Below are positions 1 through 7,860 of a DNA stretch of 64,000 nucleotides, piece by piece. The DNA is taken from the NCBI RefSeq assembly GCF_900188445.1, contig NZ_FZOR01000011.1, positions 1-64,000 of the forward strand. Direction: 5' to 3'. The stretch comes from Actinomadura meyerae. Lineage in GTDB: Bacteria > Actinomycetota > Actinomycetes > Streptosporangiales > Streptosporangiaceae. The notes beneath the pieces were generated by a model. That model worked only from the letters and a program-made list of their open reading frames with translations, was not told the origin of the DNA and made no database searches. Within the stretch, counting starts at the first letter, position 1. The number at the start of each line of letters is the position of its first letter. Position numbers and translations under genes: made by a program.

Positions 1-105
1 ACTCCACGGTCCAGGCGATGGAAGTGCTCACTCACCGGCGGCTACCAGGCACCGAGTCTGTCAGCAGTGGCCGACCCGGCAGCTCCCATTAGGCGGACAG
101 GGCGG

Positions 106-146
106 AGCCTCAGGCGTACAGGGCGCAGCCTCAGGCGTACAGGGCG
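106..146. repeat. 21-bp tandem duplication over a stop codon
   Basis: The 20-base string beginning agcctcaggcg occurs at 106-125 and again at 127-146, a period of 21 bases. The second copy contains the stop codon and last codons of the decarboxylase gene on the minus strand, so the first copy is a duplicated 3' end lying just past the stop. It probably arose by slippage. Confidence 0.7.
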
Positions 147-1555
147 GACAGGAAGCGGATCAGCAGGGACTCGCGGGTCGCGGGCGGCAGGGCGTCCAGG
201 ATGGCGTTGACCACGGCCATCTCGGGGTCGCCGCCACCGGCGAGGTCGACGCCGACGGAGGCGAGGAGCCCGGCGAAGCCGGCGTCGTCGAGGCTGTCGA
301 GATCGAGCCCGGCGAGGGCGCCGACCAGCTCGGCCGGGACGTCCGGCGGCCCGGCGGCGCGGGCCGCGTCGGTGGCGGCGGTGAGCGCGCCGAGGAGCGC
401 GTCGACGTCGCTGACGCCGGTGACCGTGAAGTGCAGGTTCGGCGGGATGCCCTGGTAGGAGAGCTGCGGCTGGAAGAACCAGCCGCGCCGCCGGGCCTCG
501 TCGGCGATGACGAAGACGTCCAGTTCCGGGTCGGTGGAGGCGACCGCGACGAGCGGCGCGACCGGGTCGCCGAGCACCCGCAGGCCCGGTATGCCGGCGA
601 CGCCCGCGCTGAGGCGTTCCGCCGACTTCATGGCGCTCTCGGCGAGGTCGCGGTAGCCCTGCGCGCCGACCGCGTTGAGGGTTGCCCAGGCGGCGCCGAG
701 CGGCCCGGCGCTCTTGCTGCTCTGGACGGTCGCGTTGATGACGGTGTATCCGGGCCATTCGGCGGACGCGAAGTAGGCGGCCCGGCGGTGCGACTCGTCC
801 GCGAACAGGACGACCGAGGCGCCCTTCGGCGTGTACCCGTACTTGTGCAGGTCGCAGGAGATGGACGTCACGCCGGGCACGGACAGGTCGAACGGCGGGA
901 CGTCGCGGCCCGCGTCCCGCAGCCACGGCAGCACCCAGCCGCCGACGCACGCGTCCACATGGCAGGGCACGCCGGCCTCCGCGGCGATCGCCGCGATCTC
1001 CGGGACCGGGTCCATGGTCCCGTGCGGGTAGGACGGCGCCGAGGCGACGACGAGCGCGGTGCGGGGCGTCAGCGCGGCGGCGGTCGCGGCCGGGTCGGCC
1101 CGGTACGCGGTGTCCACCGGCACGTGCACGACCTCCATGCCGAGGTAGTGCGCGGCCTTGTGGAACGCGGGGTGCGCCGTCGCCGGCAGGACGACCTGCG
1201 GCCGCCCCTCGACCGGGTGCGCGTCCCGCGCCGCCTTCACCGCCAGCATGATCGACTCGGTGCCGCCGCTGGTGAAGATGCCGGAGCCGCCGCCGAGCTT
1301 GGCCGCGACGAACCCGACGATCTGCCGCTCCAGCGCGACGATGCTGGGGAACGCCGTCGGGTCGAGGCAGTTGACCTCCAGCATCTCCCGGTAGGCGGTG
1401 GCGGCGAGGTCGTGCACGGGCTCGCGCCCGGTGTCGTAGACGTAGGCGGTGACCTTGCCGCCGCGGACGGGCAGGTCCGCGTCCCGCAGGCGGGCGAGCT
1501 CGGCGAGCAGGTCGGCGGGCGGGCGGCCCGCCTCGGGCAGGTGCTCAGACGGCAT
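131..1555 (-). CDS. PLP-dependent decarboxylase/aldehyde-lyase, sphingosine-1-phosphate lyase-like
   Basis: The 474-residue protein is a group II PLP-dependent enzyme of the glutamate decarboxylase/sphingosine-1-phosphate lyase superfamily. The FTSGGTESIM segment near residue 95 and the cofactor-lysine motif DLHKYGYTPKG (lysine 238) are both present, and the latter resembles the lyase (DTHKYGxAPKG) more than glutamate decarboxylases. The reaction would be cleavage of a phosphorylated amino alcohol or decarboxylation of an amino acid; the substrate cannot be read from the sequence. It is cytosolic, with no membrane anchor as in eukaryotic lyases. It is the last gene of a TetR-MFS-lyase operon, overlapping the MFS gene by 11 bases, so an imported or exported substrate shared with that transporter is likely. 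Confidence 0.85.
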   Translation of the reverse strand: MPSEHLPEAGRPPADLLAELARLRDADLPVRGGKVTAYVYDTGREPVHDLAATAYREMLEVNCLDPTAFPSIVALERQIVGFVAAKLGGGSGIFTSGGTESIMLAVKAARDAHPVEGRPQVVLPATAHPAFHKAAHYLGMEVVHVPVDTAYRADPAATAAALTPRTALVVASAPSYPHGTMDPVPEIAAIAAEAGVPCHVDACVGGWVLPWLRDAGRDVPPFDLSVPGVTSISCDLHKYGYTPKGASVVLFADESHRRAAYFASAEWPGYTVINATVQSSKSAGPLGAAWATLNAVGAQGYRDLAESAMKSAERLSAGVAGIPGLRVLGDPVAPLVAVASTDPELDVFVIADEARRRGWFFQPQLSYQGIPPNLHFTVTGVSDVDALLGALTAATDAARAAGPPDVPAELVGALAGLDLDSLDDAGFAGLLASVGVDLAGGGDPEMAVVNAILDALPPATRESLLIRFLSALYA

Positions 1556-2939
1556 GTTCGGGTGTTTCCTCCACGGGACGGCGCCCGGTCGCCCGCCGGA
1601 ACGCGAGCAGGGGCGGCACGCTGATCAGCAGGAGCAGCGCGGGGACGAGGGAGAATCCGGCGCTCAGCCCGGTGAGGGCCGAGTCCGGCTGGACGACCGG
1701 CGTCTCGAAGTCGGCGGAGCGGAACGAGGTCGCGGCGAGGATCAGCGCGAACACGCCGGGCCCGAGGGCGAGCGCGCCGGTCTCCGCGGCCGTGTAGAGG
1801 CCGGTGAACGCGCCGGACTGGGCGTGCCCGGTGCGTCCGGTGTCGGCGTGGACGGTCTCCGGCAGCAGCATCAGCGACAGCAGCTGCATGGCGGCGTAGC
1901 AGACGCCGACCAGGCAGGCGAACCCGAGCACGCCGGGGGTGGAGCCGAGGACCGGGTACGTCGCGGCGGCCGTCACGGCGAACATCAGCACGCCCGCGAT
2001 GTAGCACTCGACGACCCCGAACCTGCGCGCGAGCCACCGCCACATCGGCACCGCGAACGCGCTCGGCCCGACCATGCAGACGAACATCGCGGACGTCAGC
2101 CCGTAGTCGTCCAGCCGGTAGGTCGCGACGTACGGGGCGCCCGCCAGCATGATCCCGACGGCGAGGATCTGCGCGACGGACGCGTAGAGCAGCAGGAAGA
2201 ACGGCCGGTTGCCGCGCGCGGTGTGCAGCGCGGCGGCGAGCCCGAGCGGGCGCGGTCCGGGCCGGGACGGGATCCACCGGCTGGCCAGCGTGCTCGCGAT
2301 CATCGCGGCGCCCATGGCGAGCCCGATGACGGCGCCCATCAGCGCGTACCCGCCGCGCCCGCCGCCGGCGGCGTCGGTGATGGCGGGGGCGACGCCGCCC
2401 GCGACGAGGATGCCGAGCGTCAGGCAGACGACCCGCCACGCCATCGCGCGGCCCCGCTCGGACGGGTCGGCGGAGATCTCGGCGGGCAGCGCCACGTACG
2501 GGACCTGGTAGCAGGCGAACGCGGTCGCGGCCAGCAGGAACGCGACCCCGGCCCAGGCGGCGGCGAGCCCCGGGGAGTCGCCCGGCACCGCGAACATGGC
2601 GGCGAACAGGACCGGCAGCGTCACGGCGCCGGTCAGCAGCAGCCGGGTGCGGCGGCCGGTGCGGACGGCCTCGCGGTCGCTCGCGGCGCCGACGACGGGG
2701 TTGAGCAGCACGTCCCACGCCTTGGGGACGACCAGCACGGCCCCGGCGATCGCCGCGGACACGCCGAGGACGTCGGTGAGGTAGTACAGGAGCAGCAGGC
2801 CGGGGACGGCGGAGAACACGCCGGTGCCGACCGAGCCGACGCCGTAGCCGAGCAGGCGCCGCCGCGACAGCGGGGCCGAGGGGTCGTCCGGCGGGGGGTG
2901 CGCGGCAGGGGGGACCGCCGCCGGGGGGAGGCCGGTCAT
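1545..2939 (-). CDS. MFS transporter, GPH (MelB-like, MFS_2) type
   Basis: The 464-residue protein has about 12 hydrophobic segments. The N-terminal pattern LLGYGVGSVGTG followed by a WDVLLNPVVGAASDR loop is typical of the glycoside-pentoside-hexuronide:cation symporter family, where the aspartate-bearing loop after TM2 is conserved. The start is the ATG at 2939, which overlaps the TGA of the upstream TetR gene in an ATGA arrangement; an open frame continues further upstream but is antisense-like Arg/Pro-rich sequence and was not used. Translational coupling on both sides joins regulator, transporter and lyase-like enzyme. The substrate is unknown. Several GPH members in actinobacteria act on non-sugar substrates, so a lipid-like or amine substrate is possible. 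Confidence 0.85.
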   Translation of the reverse strand: MTGLPPAAVPPAAHPPPDDPSAPLSRRRLLGYGVGSVGTGVFSAVPGLLLLYYLTDVLGVSAAIAGAVLVVPKAWDVLLNPVVGAASDREAVRTGRRTRLLLTGAVTLPVLFAAMFAVPGDSPGLAAAWAGVAFLLAATAFACYQVPYVALPAEISADPSERGRAMAWRVVCLTLGILVAGGVAPAITDAAGGGRGGYALMGAVIGLAMGAAMIASTLASRWIPSRPGPRPLGLAAALHTARGNRPFFLLLYASVAQILAVGIMLAGAPYVATYRLDDYGLTSAMFVCMVGPSAFAVPMWRWLARRFGVVECYIAGVLMFAVTAAATYPVLGSTPGVLGFACLVGVCYAAMQLLSLMLLPETVHADTGRTGHAQSGAFTGLYTAAETGALALGPGVFALILAATSFRSADFETPVVQPDSALTGLSAGFSLVPALLLLISVPPLLAFRRATGRRPVEETPEHAV

Positions 2940-3544
2940 CCGCGGGCCCGGTCGGGGGCGCCGATCGCCAGGGCGATGGTGCGGCGCATGTGGCGGCGGA
3001 ACCGGTCCACGGCCTGCGGGTCGTCGGCGCCGTGCCGGTGCCCGCCGGGGTCCAGGACGCCGCCGCGCCCGAACCCGTGGGTGCACCACACGACCGTCCA
3101 CACGACGTAGTCGACGTCGATGTCGTCGGGGACGACCTTGCGGACCGCCTCGGTGACCATCTGCATCAGCGGCCGGACGTACTGCTCCTCCAGGTGGACG
3201 ACGTCGCTGGCGTCCGACAGCCAGCGGTGCATCCACAGCGCCGGGATCTCCGGCCGGGCCAGGCAGAACCCGACGTAGGCGTCGACGAGGGAGAGCAGGC
3301 CGTCGACGTCCGGGGTCATCCGGCCGAGCGCCTCCTCCAGCGCGGCGCGCTCGGCCTCGTGGGCGCGTTCCATCACGGCGAGGTACAGGTCGCGCTTGCC
3401 GCCGACGTGGTAGGCGACGGTGGCGACGTTGAGCCCGGCCGCCTCCGCGATCATGCGGGTGGACGTCCCGTCGTAGCCCAGCGCGGAGAACAGCCGGGTG
3501 GCCGCCTCCAGGATCCGTTCTCGGCCCGATTCGCTACTGCCCAT
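2936..3544 (-). CDS. TetR family regulator of the MFS/lyase operon
   Basis: The 202-residue protein begins with a TetR helix-turn-helix: ILEAATRLFSALGYDGTSTRMIAEAAGLNVATVAYH covers the region split here as residues 11-46. The C-terminal half is a ligand-binding domain of the TetR_C type with a WMHRWLSD segment. It is first in the operon and overlaps the MFS gene by 4 bases, so it probably represses its own operon. A 16-bp dyad at 3577-3592 overlaps the -35 box of the predicted promoter. The last two C-terminal residues follow an RTIALAIGAP stretch common in this family. The effector is unknown. Confidence 0.88.
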   Translation of the reverse strand: MGSSESGRERILEAATRLFSALGYDGTSTRMIAEAAGLNVATVAYHVGGKRDLYLAVMERAHEAERAALEEALGRMTPDVDGLLSLVDAYVGFCLARPEIPALWMHRWLSDASDVVHLEEQYVRPLMQMVTEAVRKVVPDDIDVDYVVWTVVWCTHGFGRGGVLDPGGHRHGADDPQAVDRFRRHMRRTIALAIGAPDRARG

Positions 3545-3550
3545 GGCCTC

Positions 3551-3592
3551 ACGCTAGGCGCTGCTCCGGAGCCCGGTCAATCGCTTGATTGA
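3551..3592 (-). promoter_or_regulatory. Promoter and TetR-type operator of the TetR/MFS/lyase operon
   Basis: On the minus strand TTGACC (3580-3575) and TAGCGT (3556-3551) are separated by 18 bases. The dyad TCAATCGCTTGATTGA at 3577-3592 has perfect 6-bp arms around GCTT and covers the -35 box, so a bound TetR dimer would block polymerase. A start site six to seven bases past the -10 box would fall on the ATG at 3544, so the mRNA may be leaderless. The dyad also covers the stop codon of the upstream PucR-type gene. The promoter assignment is by eye. Confidence 0.55.
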
Positions 3593-4797
3593 TCGCCCGC
3601 GGGCTCGGTGAGCCGGACGGTGAGCACCATCTCCATCTCCATCCGCGCTTCCGGGTCGTACAGGCGCTCGCCGAACAGGTCCTGCAACTGGTGCAGCCGG
3701 TACCGGACGGTCTGCGGGTGGACGTGCAGGCGGTGCGCGACCTCGGTGGCGTTGAAACCGTTCTGCAGGCACGACAGCAGCGTCCGCATCAGCCGCTCCC
3801 GGTGCCGGGGCCGGACGCCGCGCAGCGGCGCGAGCCGCAGCTCCGCGACCGTCCGGACGAGCTCCTCGTCCTTGAACATCACCAGCGCCGGCATGTGGTC
3901 GGCGCAGCGGATCAGCCGGCCGGACGGCAGGATGCCGCGCCGCGCGAGCGGCAGCGCCTCCCGCGCCCAGCGCAGCGACTTCGCCGCCTCCTCGGTGCCG
4001 ACGGTCGGGCCGAGCGCGGCGACCCAGTCGCGCAGCGCCGACTCCAGCATCCGCCCCCGGCCGGGGCCGTCCGGGTCGGGGACGAGCAGGCACGGCTCGC
4101 GCCGGTTGACGTCGGCGAGCACGTCCGGCGGCAGCGACGGTTGCGAGAACGGCCGCCGGCCCCGCTCGTACAGCACGACCGCGGCGACCGTGCGGGGCAC
4201 GCGCCACTGCGCGAGCCGGGCGAGGTCGGCCACGGCCTGCGGGGCGGCGGGCGGCTCGGCGAGCAGCAGGTCCAGCAGCCGGCGGCGGCGGTGCTCCAGC
4301 TCGCCGGCCTCCTGCGCGCGGGCCCTGGTGTAGCCCTCGGTGGCGGCGCGGGCGATCTCGTCCAGGAACGCGAAGATCGCCTCGGCGATGCTGGCGAGGG
4401 TGCCCCGCGAGATGTCGTACCGCTCGGACTCGGCGGCGAGCCGCCGCCAGGCGACCCGGGCGCCGAGCCGCAGCGAGGTCTGCAGGATGTCCAGGCCGCG
4501 GCCCTCGCGGGCCTCGGCCCGGCCGATCTCCCGGTAGACGGCCGCGACCGGCTCCCAGGAGCTGTCCGGGTCCATGATCAGGTCGACGAACTGGTGGAGC
4601 GCGCCCTCGACGGCGAGCCGGACCAGCCGCGCGTACTCCTCGTCCCGCGGGCGGGAGTACTCGGGGATCCCGGCGAGGATCTCCTCGATCATCTCCTCGG
4701 CGAGCGCGTCCAGGTGGGGCCGGAAGGCGGTGGACAGCTCGCTCGGCACGCCGGCCCAGGGCTTCAGCGGGGAGCGGTTCTCAAGCGTCGTGGTCAC
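3577..4797 (-). CDS. PucR-type transcriptional regulator with RsbRD_N domain
   Basis: The 406-residue protein has an N-terminal RsbRD_N-like helical domain (about residues 20-150, with LDALAEEMIEEILAGIPEY), a middle GGDEF-like region (about 165-285), and a C-terminal PucR/CdaR helix-turn-helix, seen in LLSCLQNGFNATEVAHRL followed by HVHPQTVRYRLHQL. This architecture is common in actinobacterial regulators of purine, polyketide or lipid genes. The GTG start at 4797 was chosen because GGAGGT lies 7-8 bases upstream; longer in-frame starts lack a site. It is followed after 32 bases by the TetR operon in the same direction, but that operon has its own promoter. The target genes are unknown. Confidence 0.85.
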   Translation of the reverse strand: MTTTLENRSPLKPWAGVPSELSTAFRPHLDALAEEMIEEILAGIPEYSRPRDEEYARLVRLAVEGALHQFVDLIMDPDSSWEPVAAVYREIGRAEAREGRGLDILQTSLRLGARVAWRRLAAESERYDISRGTLASIAEAIFAFLDEIARAATEGYTRARAQEAGELEHRRRRLLDLLLAEPPAAPQAVADLARLAQWRVPRTVAAVVLYERGRRPFSQPSLPPDVLADVNRREPCLLVPDPDGPGRGRMLESALRDWVAALGPTVGTEEAAKSLRWAREALPLARRGILPSGRLIRCADHMPALVMFKDEELVRTVAELRLAPLRGVRPRHRERLMRTLLSCLQNGFNATEVAHRLHVHPQTVRYRLHQLQDLFGERLYDPEARMEMEMVLTVRLTEPAGDQSSD

Positions 4798-4966
4798 CGT
4801 TCGCACCTCCGGCCCGGAAGCTACCCGCGCCGGGCCGGACGGGCTGCACGACCGGTTACGCATTGCGGTGCCGCGCTTATCAACCGATTGACAATCCGGT
4901 CTGACAAATCCACCTGGCAGTGCAGGTCGGCGGGTCAGCACGGTGTGTCAGGCGCGGCGGGTCTTT

Positions 4967-5022
4967 CAGAGAATCAGGCGCAGAGAATCCGGCGCAGAGA
5001 ATCAGGCGCAGGCAATCAGGGC
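4967..5022. repeat. 14-bp tandem repeat, about four copies
   Basis: The unit cagagaatcaggcg occurs at 4967-4980 and 4995-5008, with a one-base variant at 4981-4994 and a degraded copy at 5009-5022. It fills most of the gap between the LysE gene's stop codon and the PucR-type gene. No stem-loop or ORF explains it. Confidence 0.75.
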
Positions 5023-5030
5023 GCGGCGGG

Positions 5031-5669
5031 TCAGGCGCGGCGGGCGCTCGGTCCGGCGAGCATCGCGCCGGCGCCGAGCCCGAGGTAGACCAGGCTCGTC
5101 GCGTACCGCTGCCGCCGCCGGAACGCGGGACGGGTCCGCAGCCACGCGCCGATCGACCCGGCGGCGACCGCGTACCCGAGGTCGACGGCGAGGCCGATCA
5201 GCGCGAGGGCCAGGCCCAGCACGGCGATCTGCAGCGGCACGGCGCCCGCGTCCCGGTCGACGAACTGCGGCAGGAACGCCAGGAAGAACAGCACGACCTT
5301 CGGGTTCAGGACGTTCACGAGCGCACCGTCCAGGTAGACGCGGCGGATCGGGCGGGGCGCGAGCCGCGTCTCGGCGAGGTCGTCGCCGCCGCGGAACGTC
5401 CGGTAGGCGAGGTACAGGAGGTATGCGGCGCCCGCGTAGCGCAGGAACCCGAAGGCGGTCGCGGAGGCGGCGACGAGCGCGGACAGCCCGGCCGCGGCGG
5501 CGGCGATGTGGACGAGCGTGCCGGTCTCGACGCCGAGCGCGGACGCGATCCCGGCGCGGCGGCCCTCGCCGATGCTGCGCGCGGTGATGTAGAGGTGGTT
5601 CGGGCCGGGGATGGCGACCAGCGCCAGCGCGGCCAGCAGGAACAGCGGCGGATTCGTCACATGCAGCAC
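5031..5669 (-). CDS. LysE/RhtB family amino acid exporter
   Basis: The 212-residue membrane protein matches the LysE/RhtB family: about six hydrophobic helices and the signature IPGPNHLYITARSIGEGRRAG near residues 19-39 (read here as two parts), with the conserved PGP and the glycine-rich G-A-G pattern that follows. FFLAFLPQFVD near residues 130-140 is another family hallmark. The protein exports amino acids or their derivatives across the cytoplasmic membrane. Two GTG starts are possible: 5669, and 5660 (VTNPPLF). Neither has a good ribosome binding site, but a TAGCGT box ten bases upstream suggests a leaderless message from the second. The gene stands alone between two regulators. Confidence 0.9.
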   Translation of the reverse strand: MLHVTNPPLFLLAALALVAIPGPNHLYITARSIGEGRRAGIASALGVETGTLVHIAAAAAGLSALVAASATAFGFLRYAGAAYLLYLAYRTFRGGDDLAETRLAPRPIRRVYLDGALVNVLNPKVVLFFLAFLPQFVDRDAGAVPLQIAVLGLALALIGLAVDLGYAVAAGSIGAWLRTRPAFRRRQRYATSLVYLGLGAGAMLAGPSARRA

Positions 5670-5736
5670 GCTAGGAGCCGCGGTGGTCCTGCCTCCAGGT
5701 CCAATCAGACCGGGAAAACGTGAACCAATCGGGCGG

Positions 5737-6348
5737 TCAGCTGGGCGCGGCGGCGGACAGCGCGCCGGCCAGCACCAGGCGCCCGGCCGTCCGGACCATG
5801 GTGGCGACGTCCTCGACGGGCTGCCGGAGCGTCGCCAGGCTGATCAGCCCGGCGAGCAGGATGTGCCCGAGGACGAGCTCGACGTCCTCCCGCTCGGGCA
5901 CCGGGTCGCCGATCGCGGCCGACAGCCGGTCGCGCAGGTACTGGAACAGGACGGTGCGGGCGTCGTCGACGCTGGAGTCGTCCGAGGTCACCGCCTGGAT
6001 GATGGCGGACGTGAGCGTCGGCTCCTGCGCCGCGACGTACACGATGCGCTCCAGCAGCGCGGTGAGCCGCTCCAGCTGGGTGTCGCCCACCGCGAGCGCG
6101 TCGATGTCGTCGGTGACGTGGTGCGCCCAGGTCGCCGCGACCTCGGTGAGGAGGTGGTCCTTGGTGGCGAAGTAGCGGTAGACGGTGGCGCGGGCGACCC
6201 CGGCCCGGTCCGCCACGTCGTGCATGGTGACGGCCGGGTAGCCGCCCTCCAGCGCGAGCTCCCTCGCCGAGTCGATCAGCCGCTCGCGCCTCGCCTGCTG
6301 GTCCTTGCTCAGCGTCCGCGTCACGGTGAACCGAACGTCGCCGCTCAA
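5737..6348 (-). CDS. TetR family regulator divergent from a P450
   Basis: The protein is about 203 residues with a clear TetR DNA-binding domain: RERLIDSARELALEGGYPAV then TMHDVADRAGVARATVYRYF at about residues 20-58. The C-terminal domain is typical of actinobacterial TetR proteins controlling lipid and P450 genes. The TTG at 6348 was chosen because AGGAGG lies four bases upstream; a longer in-frame ORF reaches 6453 but its extra part is Arg/Gly-rich and lacks a site. The gene is divergent from the P450 at 6580 with two dyads in the 231-bp gap, the usual layout of a local repressor and its target. Confidence 0.82.
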   Translation of the reverse strand: MSGDVRFTVTRTLSKDQQARRERLIDSARELALEGGYPAVTMHDVADRAGVARATVYRYFATKDHLLTEVAATWAHHVTDDIDALAVGDTQLERLTALLERIVYVAAQEPTLTSAIIQAVTSDDSSVDDARTVLFQYLRDRLSAAIGDPVPEREDVELVLGHILLAGLISLATLRQPVEDVATMVRTAGRLVLAGALSAAAPS

Positions 6349-6467
6349 AACGCCTCCTCGCTGTGGCCGCCCCCATTGTTCCGCACATTGGCCCCGAACG
6401 CGTGCACCGAGGCCCTTCGTTCCCTTTACCGCCCGCGCCCGCCGGGTCACCATGGACCGGACACATA

Positions 6468-6510
6468 CCTAGCACTTGCTTGGGTGAGACGTTAGTCTAG
6501 ATTCGCGTCT
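6468..6510 (+). promoter_or_regulatory. P450 promoter with two overlapping dyads
   Basis: TTGCTT (6476-6481) and TAGATT (6498-6503) are 16 bases apart and point to the P450 gene. One imperfect dyad, CCTAGC-ACTT-GCTTGG (6468-6483, 5 of 6 pairs), covers the -35 box and resembles CCAAGC-N4-GCTTGG sites of other actinobacterial TetR proteins. A second dyad at 6487-6510 has half-sites AGACGTTAGTCT and AGATTCGCGTCT (9 of 12 positions pair) and covers the -10 box. Either could bind the divergent TetR protein. Confidence 0.5.
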
Positions 6511-6579
6511 ATCCGATCGCCGGGCGACTGCCGCACTCCCCACGAGCCCCTGTCCGCAGCGTTTTCCGAGGAGTGAGCC

Positions 6580-7743
6580 ATGGACATCGACCTTCTCGAC
6601 GGCGAGATGTACGCCACCGATCCCTGGTCCGTCTACGCGCGCCTGCGCGCCGAGTCGCCGGTGTACCACGACGAGGAGAACGGCCTCTGGGGCGTGTCCC
6701 GGCACGCCGACGTGTTCGCCGTCGAGCGCAACCCCCGCGTCTGGACGAACTCGGGCGGGTACCGGCCGCAGCTCCCGTCCGACCCGTCCATGATCGGGCA
6801 GGACGATCCGGAGCACGCGCACCGCCGCCGCATGGTCTACCAGCGGTTCACGCCGCGCGGCGTCTCGCGCTACGAGGAGCGGATCCGCGCCACCGCCGTC
6901 GACTGCATCACGGCGGCGCTGGACGCGGGCACCGTCGACGCCGTCCCGGCGCTGGCCGCTCCCCTGCCCGCCCGCGTCATCGGCTGGCTCCTCGGCTTCC
7001 CGGACGACGCGTGGCCGAAGCTCGTCCACTGGTCGGCGACCGCCGTCTACGCGGGCGGCGGGCGGCGCTACATCACCGACGAGGCGACGATCGCCGCCGG
7101 GGAGTACGCGCTCGCCGTCCTCGAGATGGCCGAGGACCGCCGCGCCCGCCCGACCGACGACCTGCTGTCGGTCTGGTCGAACGCGGGTCCCGATCAGCCC
7201 GCCTATGACGACGACCACCTCGCCCACGAGGCGCTGCTCCTGCTGGTCGGCGGCGCCGAGACGACCCGCACGGTCATCGCCACCGCGCTGGACGCGCTGA
7301 TCCGGCATCCGGACCAGTGGCGGCGGCTGCGCGACGACCCGTCCCTCATCCCGGACGCCGTCGAGGAGTTCGTCCGCTGGACGACCCCGATCCTCAACAT
7401 GTGCCGGGTCGCCGCGACCGACGCCGAGATCGCCGGGGTGAAGATCCCGGCGGGCGGGCAGATCCTGCTGATGTACGGGTCCGCGAACCGCGACGAGGCC
7501 GTCTTCGACGACCCGGACGCCTTCGACGTGACCCGCCGCCCCGGCGACCACATCGCCTTCGGCCTCGGCCCCCACTTCTGCCTCGGCGCGTCCCTGGCCC
7601 GGCTGGAGCTGCGGATCTTCTTCGAGGAGTTCGTCGCCCGCGTCGCCACCGCCGAGTGGGCCGACGACGAGGGGCCGCGCATCCTGCGCAACGCCTTCGT
7701 CCGCGGCGTCACCGAGTTCCCGGTGACCCTCACCCCGCGCTGA
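6580..7743 (+). CDS. Cytochrome P450
   Basis: The 387-residue protein is a complete soluble bacterial P450. The I-helix oxygen-activating segment VGGAETTR, the ExxR motif in VEEFVRW/EEFVR context, and the haem-binding loop FGLGPHFCLGASLAR with cysteine near residue 334 are all present. The segment SANRDEAVFDDPDAFDVTR is typical of the CYP124/125/142-like group that hydroxylates sterol or fatty side chains, so a lipid or terpenoid substrate is plausible but unproven. The ATG at 6580 has GAGGAG eight bases upstream. No ferredoxin gene is adjacent, so it must borrow electrons from elsewhere. The divergent TetR gene and intervening dyads suggest substrate-induced expression. Confidence 0.93.
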   Translation: MDIDLLDGEMYATDPWSVYARLRAESPVYHDEENGLWGVSRHADVFAVERNPRVWTNSGGYRPQLPSDPSMIGQDDPEHAHRRRMVYQRFTPRGVSRYEERIRATAVDCITAALDAGTVDAVPALAAPLPARVIGWLLGFPDDAWPKLVHWSATAVYAGGGRRYITDEATIAAGEYALAVLEMAEDRRARPTDDLLSVWSNAGPDQPAYDDDHLAHEALLLLVGGAETTRTVIATALDALIRHPDQWRRLRDDPSLIPDAVEEFVRWTTPILNMCRVAATDAEIAGVKIPAGGQILLMYGSANRDEAVFDDPDAFDVTRRPGDHIAFGLGPHFCLGASLARLELRIFFEEFVARVATAEWADDEGPRILRNAFVRGVTEFPVTLTPR

Positions 7744-7759
7744 CCCTGACCCCGCGCCG

Positions 7760-7776
7760 GCCAGGGCGGGCCTGGC
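7760..7776 (+). terminator. Weak hairpin after the P450 gene
   Basis: GCCAGG (7760-7765) pairs with CCTGGC (7771-7776) across a 5-base loop, 17 bases past the P450 stop. There is no T tract, so termination is uncertain. Confidence 0.3.
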
Positions 7777-7860
7777 GACCCGCGGGGGATGTTGTGTCAC
7801 AAACGGGCGGGGCATCTCGTCACTCTTCGTGGAAGCGGAACACGATGGGGAGTGATGGTC

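Noticed and set aside
42..950. Arg-rich minus-strand frame at the window start
   Set aside because: It overlaps the lyase-like gene in another phase and looks like a GC-driven shadow.
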